Below are positions 42,552-50,902 of a DNA stretch of 64,000 nucleotides, one piece after another. The stretch covers positions 3,100,001 through 3,164,000 of the forward strand of contig NZ_CP077604.1 in the NCBI RefSeq assembly GCF_019048865.1, in the 5' to 3' direction. The notes beneath the pieces are model-generated. The model was not told where the DNA came from. It ran no database searches and was given only the letters and a program-made list of their open reading frames with translations. The stretch's first letter is position 1. Every line of letters starts with the position of its first letter. Source of the DNA: Aquihabitans sp. G128 (GTDB taxonomy: Bacteria; Actinomycetota; Acidimicrobiia; Acidimicrobiales; Iamiaceae). The position numbers and the translations under genes are program-made.

Positions 42552-43144
42552 GGCCACCGCTCCCAGGTCAGGGCGGGCGCCGGCGCGCCGGGGTCCGGGC
42601 CGGGCGACGCGACGGGACCGGGTGGCTCCGGGTCCACCGGTGCACGACGGGACACGTGGATCCACGCCAGGGGCAGGCGGCGAAGGCGGGCCTCGGCCAC
42701 GATCTCGCCGGTGCCGCCGCGACCGCGGGCCGGCTCGCCGTCCCACACCACGGCCAGCGCGTCGGCGCGGTCGAGCACCGCCAGCCCAGCAGCGAGGTAG
42801 GCCTCGCGCCGGGTGGGCTGGGCCGGGACCCGGTCGACGGTGGTCGCCGCGGCGAGGAGGGAGCGGAACTCGGCGATCGACCCCTCGGCGGCGAAGTCGT
42901 CCTCGTAGTCCGCGGCATCGAGCGGCAGCACCACCTCGACGCCCCAACCGTCGCGCTCGGCGGCGAGGCGGGCGAAGAGGCGGTCGGCCCCCTCGGCCAG
43001 GCTGGTGACGACCACGCCCACCGGCCCGGCCCGGTCGAGCACCGTGCGGCCGAAGGCCTCCGTGGCCTGCGGGTCGGCTGCGTGGGCGCGGTGGCCGGAC
43101 ACGCCAAGCCGCACCCCTGCGGTTCCCGTCCCGACCACGGTCAC
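42548..43144 (-). CDS. SLOG-superfamily (LOG/DprA-like Rossmann) protein
   Basis: This encodes 198 aa from GTG 43144. Motifs in order: LGVSGHR (17-19 GHR), VVVTSLAEGADRLFARLA (~45-60), VVLPLDAADYEDDF, AVVWDGEPARGRGGTGEIVAEA with the GGT phosphate-binding loop at 143-145. The fold is that of SLOG proteins, proposed to bind or process nucleotides such as NAD derivatives. Translationally coupled to the TrkA-RyR protein, suggesting that it makes or senses the ligand for the RyR domain. A TAGCGT box lies 7 nt upstream of the start. Confidence 0.78.
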   Translation of the reverse strand: MTVVGTGTAGVRLGVSGHRAHAADPQATEAFGRTVLDRAGPVGVVVTSLAEGADRLFARLAAERDGWGVEVVLPLDAADYEDDFAAEGSIAEFRSLLAAATTVDRVPAQPTRREAYLAAGLAVLDRADALAVVWDGEPARGRGGTGEIVAEARLRRLPLAWIHVSRRAPVDPEPPGPVASPGPDPGAPAPALTWERWP

Positions 43145-43151
43145 GCAGCGC

Positions 43152-43157
43152 ACGCTA
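43152..43157 (-). promoter_or_regulatory. -10 box TAGCGT, leaderless SLOG/TrkA-RyR operon
   Basis: TAGCGT on the minus strand ends 7 nt before GTG 43144. Confidence 0.45.
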
Positions 43158-43243
43158 TTCGCTGGCCACCAAGCCGCCGGCGCTCGTCGAGGCGGCACGA
43201 CTCCCGAACCCGGCCGGTCCGGCGGCGGTACCGTCGCCGGGCC

Positions 43244-44074
43244 ATGGACAGACCCGCCACCGACCCCCGCCTGGAGCTCCGGGCCGACTGCGCCCGCTGC
43301 TTCGGCCTGTGCTGCGTGGTGCCGGCGTTCGCGGCGTCGGCCGACTTCGCCATCGACAAGCCGGCCGGGACCCCGTGCCCGAACCTCCAGGGCGACTTCG
43401 CCTGCGGCATCCACCGCGCGCTGCGCACCGAGGGCTTCCCGGGTTGCACCGTCTACGACTGCTTCGGCGCCGGCCAGCACGTCGCCCAGGTCACCTTTGC
43501 CGGCCGGGACTGGCGGTCCGCACCCGAGGGGCGGGACGAGATGTTCGCCGCCTTCCCCGTCGTGCGCGAGCTGCACGAGCTGCGCTGGTACCTCGCCGAT
43601 GCCCTCGACCGCGTCGAGGCAGCGGTGCTGCACCCCGAGCTGCGCCGCGCCCGAGCCGAGGTCGAGCGGCTCGGTCGCCTCGACGGCGCCGCGCTCGCCG
43701 TGCTCGACGTGTCGGCCCTGCGCCGCACGGTCGGCGACCAGCTGGCGGCCGTGAGCGACCTGGTGCGCGGCGAGGCGGGTCGGGCGGGCGCCGACCACCG
43801 AGGGGCCGACCTGGTGGGCGCCCGCCTCCGCAGCACCGACCTCCGGGGCGCCACGTTCCGAGCGGCCTACCTGTTGGGGGCCGACCTGCGAGGTGCCGAC
43901 CTCCGCTTCGCCGACCTCCTGGGGGCCGACCTGCGCGGCGCCAAGCTCGCCGGCGCCGACCTCACCGACGCCCTGTTCCTCACCGCCTTCCAGCTGGCCG
44001 GCGCCACCGGCGACCGGACGACGGTCCTCCCGCCGGCCCTCGACCGCCCGGCCCACTGGTCAGCCAGCCCGTAG
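43244..44074 (+). CDS. Pentapeptide-repeat protein with N-terminal Cys cluster
   Basis: This encodes 276 aa from ATG 43244. The first ~75 residues contain seven Cys in a CARCFGLCC .. CPNLQGDFACGIH .. GCTVYDC pattern, like zinc/iron-chelating YkgJ-type domains. A helical middle follows, and residues ~190-245 form about nine A(D/N)LxG-type pentapeptide repeats (ADLRGADLRFADLLGADLRG). Pentapeptide repeats form a right-handed beta-helix, sometimes DNA-mimicking. Divergent from the SLOG operon with ~100 nt between. Function unknown. Confidence 0.82.
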   Translation: MDRPATDPRLELRADCARCFGLCCVVPAFAASADFAIDKPAGTPCPNLQGDFACGIHRALRTEGFPGCTVYDCFGAGQHVAQVTFAGRDWRSAPEGRDEMFAAFPVVRELHELRWYLADALDRVEAAVLHPELRRARAEVERLGRLDGAALAVLDVSALRRTVGDQLAAVSDLVRGEAGRAGADHRGADLVGARLRSTDLRGATFRAAYLLGADLRGADLRFADLLGADLRGAKLAGADLTDALFLTAFQLAGATGDRTTVLPPALDRPAHWSASP

Positions 44075-44258
44075 CCCTGGATGGCCGGCGCGACCCCCCG
44101 GCGGCGCTGCTCCGTGGTGCGACGCACCGCCGATCGAGGTGCGGCGCGTTCCGGCCGTCGGTGCTCCCGCGGTGGCGTCGCTCCGTCGAGCGCCGCGCGG
44201 GGCGGATCGAGGTGCTGCGCCGGTCCCGCGGCTCGGCGCCCGCACGGTCGGCGCGCCG

Positions 44259-44264
44259 TAGGTT
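44259..44264 (+). promoter_or_regulatory. -10 box TAGGTT, leaderless SnoaL-like gene
   Basis: TAGGTT ends 6 nt before ATG 44271. Confidence 0.5.
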
Positions 44265-44270
44265 GGCGGG

Positions 44271-44726
44271 ATGGAGCTTTCGGAGCTGGTGGCGCGGGAG
44301 GCGGTGCGGGACCTGGTGGCCCGCTACACGTGGGCGGGCGATCGGGGCAAGAGCACCGAGCTGGCGGCGCTGTTCGCCGTCGACGGCGTGCTCGACGTGG
44401 GCGAGCACGGCGGACGGTGGGCCGGCCGGGACGAGATCGTGGCCCAGCTGGCGGCGGTGGCCGACCGGGTGGCCGTCGCCGGCAGCTCGCCCGGCCCGGT
44501 GCGCCACCACGTGTCGAGCCTGGTGATCGACGTGCCGCTGCCGCACGAGGCCACTGCGTCGTCGTACTTCCTGGTCTTCACGGGCATCGGCGTCGACCAC
44601 TGGGGCCGCTACCGCGACCGCTTCGCCCCCGGGCCCGACGGCGTGTGGCGCTTCACCGAGCGCACCGTCCGGGTCGACGGCCACGTCGACGGGTCGCTCA
44701 TGGTGCGCGACCCCGGCGCCGCGTGA
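44271..44726 (+). CDS. SnoaL/NTF2-like protein
   Basis: This 151-aa cone-shaped NTF2 fold shows LVAREAVRDLVARYTWAGDRG, LFAVDGVLDVGEHGGRW, VRHHVSSLVIDV and GRYRDRFAPGPDGVWRFTER. Members include polyketide cyclases, ketosteroid isomerase-like enzymes and binding proteins; no specific reaction can be read. Probably co-transcribed with the DUF4031 gene that starts 20 nt after its stop. Confidence 0.82.
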   Translation: MELSELVAREAVRDLVARYTWAGDRGKSTELAALFAVDGVLDVGEHGGRWAGRDEIVAQLAAVADRVAVAGSSPGPVRHHVSSLVIDVPLPHEATASSYFLVFTGIGVDHWGRYRDRFAPGPDGVWRFTERTVRVDGHVDGSLMVRDPGAA

Positions 44727-44745
44727 CCGCCCGCCCGCCGCAGCC

Positions 44746-44997
44746 GTGATCCTCGTCGACCAGCCCATCTGGCCGGCCCACGGCCGCCACTTCGCCCACC
44801 TCGTGAGCGACGAGTCGTTCGAGGAGCTGCACGCCTTCGCCGCCGACCTCGGCCTGCCCCGCCGGGCCTTCCACCGCGACCACTACGACCTGCCCGACTT
44901 CGGCTGGGACGACGCCGTCGCCGCCGGCGCCACCCCGGTCGACCCCCGCGAGATCGTGCGCCGCCTCCGCGCCGCCGGCCTCCGCCGCCGCCGCTGA
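44746..44997 (+). CDS. DUF4031 protein
   Basis: This encodes 83 aa from GTG 44746. It has the DUF4031 pattern MILVDQPIWPAHGRHFAHLV, LHAFAADLGLPRRAFHRDHYD and DFGWDDAVAAGATPVDPREI. Small soluble family of unknown function, common in actinobacteria. Ends 2 nt from the convergent HD-domain gene. Confidence 0.85.
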   Translation: MILVDQPIWPAHGRHFAHLVSDESFEELHAFAADLGLPRRAFHRDHYDLPDFGWDDAVAAGATPVDPREIVRRLRAAGLRRRR

Positions 44998-44998
44998 C

Positions 44999-45646
44999 TC
45001 AGGCCCCGGCGGTGGGGCGCAGGGACGCGAGCTCGCGCCGGAGGTTGGCCGTGGCCCGCTCGCGGCGGGCGTCGCGGTCGTCGGTCGGGCCGGCGGCGTA
45101 GAGGTCCGACGCGGTGACCAGGAAGCGGGTGAGGATCGAGCCCCGGCCGGCGATCCACGCCTCGTCGCCGACGTGGGCGTACTCGGCCCGCACGTCGGCG
45201 GCGTAGCGGTCGTAGCGCTCGGGCGGCGAGGACAGGATCCAGAGGTCGGCGTCCACCAGCACCGCCCCGCTGCGGTCGTGCGGCTCGACGGCGTGGCCGA
45301 CGGTGAGGCGGACCAGCCGGTCGACCTCGTCGGCCAGGCGGTCCCGGTCGGCCTCCCACAGCGCCGGCAGCCGGTCGTGGGCCAGGTGCGCGCTGGCCTC
45401 CTCGGACTCCCCCGGCCCGGCGGTGGGGTCGTAGATCGCGTCGTGGAACCAGGCGGCCAGCTCGACCGCCACCGGGTCGGCCTCCGGTTCGAGCGGCAGC
45501 AGGCGTGCCACCTCGGCCAGCACCTCGGTCACGTGCTCGAGCGAGTGGTACCGGCGCTGCGGCTCGCGGTGGCGGGCCGCCAGCTCGTCGGCCACCGAGC
45601 GAGCCGCGCCCGGCGACGCTCCCAGGTGCACCAGCAGCGACTCCAT
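44999..45646 (-). CDS. HD-superfamily metal-dependent phosphohydrolase
   Basis: This encodes 215 aa from ATG 45646. HD motifs: RYHSLEHVTEVLAEV, AAWFHDAIYDP and VDADLWILSSPPERYDRYAADVRAEYAHVG, matching the predicted metal-dependent HD family. Substrate unknown. TACGGT lies 6 nt upstream, supporting this start over upstream ones. Confidence 0.85.
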   Translation of the reverse strand: MESLLVHLGASPGAARSVADELAARHREPQRRYHSLEHVTEVLAEVARLLPLEPEADPVAVELAAWFHDAIYDPTAGPGESEEASAHLAHDRLPALWEADRDRLADEVDRLVRLTVGHAVEPHDRSGAVLVDADLWILSSPPERYDRYAADVRAEYAHVGDEAWIAGRGSILTRFLVTASDLYAAGPTDDRDARRERATANLRRELASLRPTAGA

Positions 45647-45652
45647 GCCCCG

Positions 45653-45658
45653 ACCGTA
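45653..45658 (-). promoter_or_regulatory. -10 box TACGGT, leaderless HD gene
   Basis: TACGGT on the minus strand ends 6 nt before ATG 45646. Confidence 0.5.
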
Positions 45659-45741
45659 CCGGCGCCGCCCCATCCGCTCGCCACCGCCGACGGGACGAAC
45701 CGGGCAGACCACCGGCCGCCCGGCGACCAGGTCTCAACCCC

Positions 45742-46770
45742 CTATGAGGTGGGGGTGGCGGGGCCGGCTGCCGCGGGCTCGGCGGGGGCCACGGGGAGGG
45801 GGCCCGTCGAGATGGCCTTCCAGAAGGCGCGGTAGCTGGGGTGCTCCAACGCCGGGGTGATCCAGCCGGCTGCCTCCAGCTCGCGGTGGTAGCGGGGGAG
45901 GTTGCGCCACGGCACGCCCATGTCGGTGTGGTGGGCCAGGTGCCAGCCGGTGTTGTACGGGGCGATCCAGAAGCGGGCCGACCAGCTCTGGCGGATGGCG
46001 TGGGTGGTGCGTCGGCGGTCGCCGGATCGCTCCATGCCGCCGTGCTCGGCGACGGCGCGCAGCCGGTTGAGCACCCGCCACACCGTCATCCACGGGCCCA
46101 GCCAGCAGACGGGGTACAGCCACCAGTGCCCGGTGAGCGCCCAGATGGCCGCCCACAGCACCAGCTGCGTGCCGAGGATCTTGGCGGCGAAGGGCCGGGA
46201 GACCTTCTTGAGCAGGGCCCGCAGCAGCGGCTTGAGGTTCTTCCACCCGCTGTTGCCGTTGGCGTCGCGCCAGAGCTTGCGCCGCCACGACGCCCGGGCC
46301 TGCGGGTAGCCGGCGTAGAGCGGGATGTCGGGCTCGCCGGGTCCGAACTCGTCCTTGTGGTGCGCGAAGTGCGAGCGGCGGTAGATGTCGAAGGGGACGA
46401 AGGCAGGGTGGTCGAGCACCCAGCGGCCGACGACGTCGTTCGCCGTGCGGTTGCGGAACAGCAACCGGTGGGCCGCCTCGTGGCCGAGGATCGCGAGGCG
46501 GGCGAACACCGGGCCCATCAGCACGAAGAGGGCGAGGTAGCCGAGCGGGTGGTCGATCCGGGCGGCCGCCGCCCACAGCGCCACGATCCCGAGCCACAGC
46601 CCGGCCACGCTCAGGGCGTTGCGGAAGCCCGCGATGCGGCGCAGGTCGGCGCGCAGCTCGGGGACCGCCTTGCCCGAGACGAGCAGCCGCTCGGTGGGCA
46701 ACACGTCCGGCAGGGCCTCGGGCCCGGGCACCATCCCCCCGGTCCGGTCGGGTCGCATCATCGTGGCCAT
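45742..46770 (-). CDS. Membrane fatty acid desaturase/hydroxylase
   Basis: This encodes 342 aa from ATG 46770. Three histidine boxes of the di-iron family: GHEAAH (~97), HFAHH (~134) and HLAHH (~277), with membrane helices such as ALSVAGLWLGIVALWAAA and WLYPVCWLGPWMTVWRVL. Introduces a double bond or hydroxyl into lipid acyl chains or related substrates. Divergent from a PaaX-like regulator, with an inverted repeat overlapping its probable -10. Confidence 0.88.
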   Translation of the reverse strand: MATMMRPDRTGGMVPGPEALPDVLPTERLLVSGKAVPELRADLRRIAGFRNALSVAGLWLGIVALWAAAARIDHPLGYLALFVLMGPVFARLAILGHEAAHRLLFRNRTANDVVGRWVLDHPAFVPFDIYRRSHFAHHKDEFGPGEPDIPLYAGYPQARASWRRKLWRDANGNSGWKNLKPLLRALLKKVSRPFAAKILGTQLVLWAAIWALTGHWWLYPVCWLGPWMTVWRVLNRLRAVAEHGGMERSGDRRRTTHAIRQSWSARFWIAPYNTGWHLAHHTDMGVPWRNLPRYHRELEAAGWITPALEHPSYRAFWKAISTGPLPVAPAEPAAAGPATPTS

Positions 46771-46776
46771 GGACCC

Positions 46777-46782
46777 ATGTTA
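46777..46782 (-). promoter_or_regulatory. -10 box TAACAT, leaderless desaturase gene
   Basis: TAACAT on the minus strand ends 6 nt before ATG 46770 and overlaps the left half of the inverted repeat at 46780-46813. Confidence 0.5.
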
Positions 46783-46813
46783 CGTTCTGCTCGCACCCGT
46801 CGCACCAATGTAA
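46780..46813. promoter_or_regulatory. Inverted repeat TTACGTT-N20-AATGTAA
   Basis: Half sites TTACGTT (46780-46786) and AATGTAA (46807-46813) are inverted with one mismatch in the 50-nt gap between the desaturase and the PaaX-like gene. Likely operator of that regulator, blocking the desaturase -10. Confidence 0.45.
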
Positions 46814-46820
46814 GAGCGCC

Positions 46821-47685
46821 ATGTCCTCCTCCCCCGCCTCGAAGACCTCCGCTCCTCGCCCTCGACGGCCGTCCTCCGCCCCGGAGCCCACGGCGCCCGC
46901 TGCGGGCCCGGCCGACGCCGGTCGCCGCCTCACCGCACGCTCGGTGCTGGCGTCGACGTTGCTCGGCGTCTCGCCGCCCGAGCTGCCCACCCGCTCGCTG
47001 GTGGCCACGGCCGAGCTCCTCGGCGTGGCGCCCGGGACCGCCCGGGTGGCCATCTCCCGGATGGTGGCGGCCGGTGAGCTGGAGGCCCGGGGCGACGGCT
47101 ACCGCCTGGTCGGCGCTCCCCTCCTCGCCCGCCAGTCCCGCCAGTCCCTCTCTCGCCAGGGCCCGCCGTCGGGTTGGGACGGGTCGTGGCGCCTGCTGGT
47201 GGCGCCCGGTGAGGCCCGACCGGCGAGCGAGCGGGCCGAGCTGCGCGCCGCCCTGGCCGCGCTCCGCTTCGCCGAGCTCCGCGAGGGCGTGTGGCTGCGG
47301 CCGGCCAACCTCCCGGTCGACGTGCTGCCCGACGCCGAGGCGCTCGCCGCCGCCCGCTGCACGTCCTTCGCCACCGAGCCGGACGAGCCACGAGCGCTGG
47401 CCACGTCGCTCTGGGACCTCCACGCCTGGTCGGCGCGCCGTCGCGCTGCAGCACGACCTGGACCCGATCGCCCGCCGCCTGGCCGAGGGCGACACCGGGT
47501 CGCTGGCCGAGGGCTTCGTCCTGTCGGCCGCGGTCCTCCGCCACCTCCAGTCCGACCCCCTGCTCCCGGACGAGCTCACCGGCGCCGGGTGGCCCGGAGC
47601 GGACCTGCGGCGCGCCCACCGGGCCTACGACACCTCGTTCAAGGCCACCCTGGCCGCCTGGCTCCGCACCCAGCTCGCCGGCTGA
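46821..47685 (+). pseudogene. PaaX-family regulator, apparent frameshift
   Basis: The N-terminal part from ATG 46821 has a winged helix (ELLGVAPGTARVAISRMVAAG ELEARGDGY in two pieces) and the PaaX middle (DGSWRLLVAPGEARPASE, GVWLRPANLP) up to LWDLHAWSAR. The family C-terminus (ALQHDLDPIARRLAEGDTGS, then DELTGAGWPGADLRRAHRAY) continues in the next frame to the stop at 47685. The shift lies in the GCGCGCCGTCGCG tract near 47435-47448, a net +1 change. Probably intact in life, about 287 aa. Likely controls the divergent desaturase; its ligand is unknown. Confidence 0.72.
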
Positions 47686-47697
47686 GCGCCGGTCCGC

Positions 47698-49006
47698 TCA
47701 CGGCGCCGCCGCAGGAGGAGCCGGAGCAGGCAGCCCCGCGGGAGGAACCGGAGCGGGCGCCGCCCGCCGGCCGGATCGGGACCTCGCCGCCTTGGGTCCG
47801 ACGGGGGTGGCGCCCACGCCCAGTGCCACCAGCCCTTGGGCCACCAGCAGGGCATCGGCCGGTGGCAGCGCCAGCTTCGGCTCGATGGCCTCCAGCAGCG
47901 CCCGGTTGGCGCGGCGGGCCAGGCGCCCCTGGCTGCGCGCGGCGACGACGAGCAGGACCGCCGCGACCGGGAGCGCCCACAGCGGCTCGAGCCCCGGCAC
48001 GATGCCGAAGAGCGTCAGCGACAGGAGGCACCACCCCGGCAGCATGGAGGTGATCAGCAGCTCTCGAAGTTCGGTCTCGGGCCTTGGGCGCCGCGGCCAC
48101 GATCGCCGGGCCCGGTCGGGCCTCGTCGAGCGTCGCCGGGCGGGCCGCGGCGGGCGGCGGGTCACCGGCTCGCTCCCACCCCAGCAGCCAGGTGAGGGCG
48201 TCGGACACCGGGTGCACCGGACCCCCCGGCTCCGGCGAGAGGGGCGAGCCGGGCAGGAGCGTGCGGCTGCCGTCGGCCGACGTGAGGGCCACGGGCAGGC
48301 CCGGCGCCCACCCGCCGTGCAGCGCCCACGTCCCGGAGAGGTCGACGCCCTGGGTGGCGGTGCCGGGCGCCACCCAGCCGACCGACGTCCGAGCCTCGTC
48401 GGCCTGCTGCAGCTCGAGCCAGAGCCGGTGGGCCTTCCCCGTGGCGACCAACCGGGGCGCCACGGTGACGGCCAGGGTCGGCAGCGGCGAGCCCAGCGCA
48501 GCCTCCGAGGCACCGGTCGCCGCTCGCGCTCGCCGGCGGACCCGCCACAAGAGCCACAGCAGCGCGCCCATCGCCGCCACGAAGCCGAGGCTGCGCCGCA
48601 GCAGGGCCCCGACACGATCCACCCCGCCGGCGGTCGAGCCCGGCTGGCGGGGCTGGCAGGCGCAGTCGCCGGCCAGCTCGACATCGACCTGTTGGCCGAC
48701 GCGGACCGGCTCGTCCCACGTCACCAGGTGCAGCGGGCCTCCGGCCTCCACAGCGAGCTCGCCGTCGAGCTGCAGCCCGATCCGCCCCGAGCCGAAGTCG
48801 TCGTACACGACCGTGGCCCGGCCACGGGGCGGCGGTTCGGCCCCGTCGAGCGCCTCCTTGCCCACCAGGAAGACCAGCAGCACCGCCAGGGCCCCGAGCA
48901 GGATCCGCTGCCGGCGCTCGCGCCGCTCGGCATCCTCATCAGGGGCCGCGCCCGCCGATCCGGTCGACCCGTCTGCCCGTCCGTCGTCCACGCCGTCCCT
49001 CGCCAT
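47698..49006 (-). pseudogene. Hypothetical membrane protein, apparent frameshift
   Basis: From ATG 49006: charged N-terminus, helix ILLGALAVLLVFLVGKEAL, an extracellular-type beta region (ATVVYDDFGSGRIGLQLDGE) with CAC cysteines, a second helix SLGFVAAMGALLWLLWRV, and a second beta domain. After ..AAAPKA the frame shifts (+1, around 48080-48090) into ELRELLITSMLPGWCLLSL, two more helices and a Pro/Ala-rich end at 47698. The joined protein is about 435 aa. No family recognised. Convergent with the PaaX-like gene (13 nt apart). Confidence 0.55.
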
Positions 49007-49091
49007 CGGCACCCATCGGCCCCGCCCCGGCGACCTTGAGCAGCGACGCGACGAGCCCCACCGGCGCGCCACGCTGCCTCCCGCGCCGCCG

Positions 49092-49652
49092 TCAGCTCGG
49101 GTCGGGGCGCGGGCCTTCGGCGAGGCGAGCCAGTAGGCGGTCCCGCACCGAGGTCCCCGGCTCGCGGGCCTTGTCGCCGGTCACCCGCCAGCCGTGGCGG
49201 GACGAGTACAGCAGCGGCGGCTGCTCGAGGCGGCCGGTGCCGGTGGCCACCACACGGGCGAAGAAGAGGTCGTGGTCGTAGCGCCCGGTGATCACCTCCT
49301 CCACGTCGCAGTGGAGCCAGGCCACGGCGTCGCGCACCACCGGGAGGTCGCCTGAGAGGTCGAGGTACTCGGGGGCGACGTAGGCGAACCGGTGCCCCGG
49401 ATAGGAGAAGTACTGGCCCTGCTCCACCTGGTCGCCCGCCAGGATCGACACCGAGAACCGGCCGCTGGCGGCGATGAGCGGGTGGGTGTCGTGCTTCGGC
49501 GACACCGACGCCATGACCACCGGCTCCTCGAACGAGACCTGGCACACCCAGTGCGAGGTGTAGGCCCGCACCAGGCCGTCGTGGGCGGCGCCCACCACCT
49601 GCACGCCCTTCACCATCTGGCCCAGGGCCCGCTTCAGCTCGCGATCGATCAC
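49092..49652 (-). CDS. Flavin reductase-like (FMN-binding split barrel) protein
   Basis: This encodes 186 aa from GTG 49652, which lies 6 nt after CAGGAT. Pattern VGAAHDGLVRAYTSHWVCQVSFEEPVVM in parts and SVSPKHDTHPLIAASGRFSVSILAGDQ, typical of the flavin reductase-like domain that binds FMN and NAD(P)H and often supplies reduced flavin to monooxygenases. No monooxygenase gene is adjacent. Confidence 0.85.
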   Translation of the reverse strand: MIDRELKRALGQMVKGVQVVGAAHDGLVRAYTSHWVCQVSFEEPVVMASVSPKHDTHPLIAASGRFSVSILAGDQVEQGQYFSYPGHRFAYVAPEYLDLSGDLPVVRDAVAWLHCDVEEVITGRYDHDLFFARVVATGTGRLEQPPLLYSSRHGWRVTGDKAREPGTSVRDRLLARLAEGPRPDPS

Positions 49653-49658
49653 CCGCCC

Positions 49659-49664
49659 ATCCTG
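49659..49664 (-). promoter_or_regulatory. -10 box CAGGAT, leaderless flavin reductase-like gene
   Basis: CAGGAT on the minus strand ends 6 nt before GTG 49652. Confidence 0.4.
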
Positions 49665-49737
49665 GCCCGCCCGGCCCGGACCGGGAGCAGGTCGGCCCCA
49701 CGGCGTCACGGTCCGTGCCGCACGGCGTCCCACTGGG

Positions 49738-50052
49738 GTGCCCCCGCTCGACCCGCCCGACCTGCTCGCCCCGGCAGCTGCGCTGCCCCGCCGGGCCGTG
49801 TGGGCCGAGGACGCCTCGGTCGTGTTCGGGGTGGCGGGCGCGGTGCTGACCATCGGCACGCTGCTCGCTGTCGGCTGGCTGGCCCTGTGGCAGGTGCCGG
49901 TGCTGCACGAGCCCGGCCTGGCGCTGGTGGCCGGGGTCGACCTGGTGCTGGTCCTGCTCGCGGTGGCCTGCCACCAGCTCGCCCTGGAGCTGGCCGTGGT
50001 GGTGGAGCCGCTCGACCGGTCCGCCGGGGCCGCCCACGCCCACCCGGGCTGA
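49738..50052 (+). CDS. Small two-helix membrane protein
   Basis: This encodes 104 aa from GTG 49738. Two clear membrane helices (VVFGVAGAVLTIGTLLAVGW and ALVAGVDLVLVLLAVACHQL) with short polar ends. No recognised family. Third positions are GC-rich as in neighbours. It lies between divergent and downstream enzyme genes without obvious coupling. Confidence 0.55.
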   Translation: MPPLDPPDLLAPAAALPRRAVWAEDASVVFGVAGAVLTIGTLLAVGWLALWQVPVLHEPGLALVAGVDLVLVLLAVACHQLALELAVVVEPLDRSAGAAHAHPG

Positions 50053-50112
50053 GCCCTCACCCGGTCGAGCGACCCGCGCCCGGTGCCACGGGTGCGGCGG
50101 CCGGTCGCCCCC

Positions 50113-50118
50113 TACGAT
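50113..50118 (+). promoter_or_regulatory. -10 box TACGAT, leaderless MBL gene
   Basis: TACGAT ends 7 nt before ATG 50126. Confidence 0.5.
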
Positions 50119-50125
50119 CCGAGCC

Positions 50126-50851
50126 ATGTCCGCAGGCTCGTCCCGTCTCTACTTCAAGCAGCTCCTCGCCGGCCTCGACGTCGCCGAGGGCGACCGGGTG
50201 GCCGAGCAGATGGTCAACTTCGTCTACCTGGTGGGCGACCGCGAGACCGGCGAGGCCGTGGCCATCGACCCGGCCTACGACCAGCAGGCCCTGCTCGACA
50301 TCCTCGAAGCCGACGGCATGCGCCTCACCGGCGCCCTCGCCACCCACTACCACGCCGACCACGTGGGCGGCAGCCTCGGGGGCATGGCCCAGATCACCGG
50401 CATCGCCGAGCTGCTCGCCCTGGCCGACGTGCCGATCCACGTGCAGGAGGCCGAGGCCGAGTGGGTGGCCCGGGGCACCGGCGTCACCGCCGACCACCTC
50501 GCCACCCACACCAGCGGGGACACGGTCATGGTCGGCGAGATCCCGATCACGCTCATCCACACGCCCGGCCACACCCCCGGCAGCCAGTGCTTCCTGGTCG
50601 ACGGCCGCCTGGTGGCCGGCGACACCCTGTTCCTCGACGGCTGCGGCCGCACCGACCTGCCCGGGTCGAACCCCGAGGACATGTACCACTCGCTCACCCA
50701 CCAGCTGGCCCAGGTCCCCGACGACGCCGTCCTGTACCCCGGCCACCTCTACTCCGAGAAGCCGTCGGCCTCCATGGCCGAGACCCGGCGGCGGAACGTG
50801 GTGTTCCGCCCCGACAGCCTGGAGCAGTGGATGATGATGTTCGCCCGCTGA
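50126..50851 (+). CDS. MBL-fold hydrolase, glyoxalase II-like
   Basis: This encodes 241 aa. Metal motif THYHADHVGG (HxHxDH), then HTPGHTPGSQCFLVDGRLVAGDTLF and YPGHLYSEKPS near the end, as in glyoxalase II and persulfide dioxygenase relatives. The first ~30 residues (LYFKQLLAGLDVAEGDRVAE) are characteristic of an actinobacterial subgroup. Substrate not defined; a hydroxyacyl-thiol or persulfide is plausible. Confidence 0.85.
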   Translation: MSAGSSRLYFKQLLAGLDVAEGDRVAEQMVNFVYLVGDRETGEAVAIDPAYDQQALLDILEADGMRLTGALATHYHADHVGGSLGGMAQITGIAELLALADVPIHVQEAEAEWVARGTGVTADHLATHTSGDTVMVGEIPITLIHTPGHTPGSQCFLVDGRLVAGDTLFLDGCGRTDLPGSNPEDMYHSLTHQLAQVPDDAVLYPGHLYSEKPSASMAETRRRNVVFRPDSLEQWMMMFAR

Positions 50852-50902
50852 CCCGCGGGCTCTGGCCCCGCCCGACGGTCGGCCCGGTCGGGAGCGCCCG
50901 GG

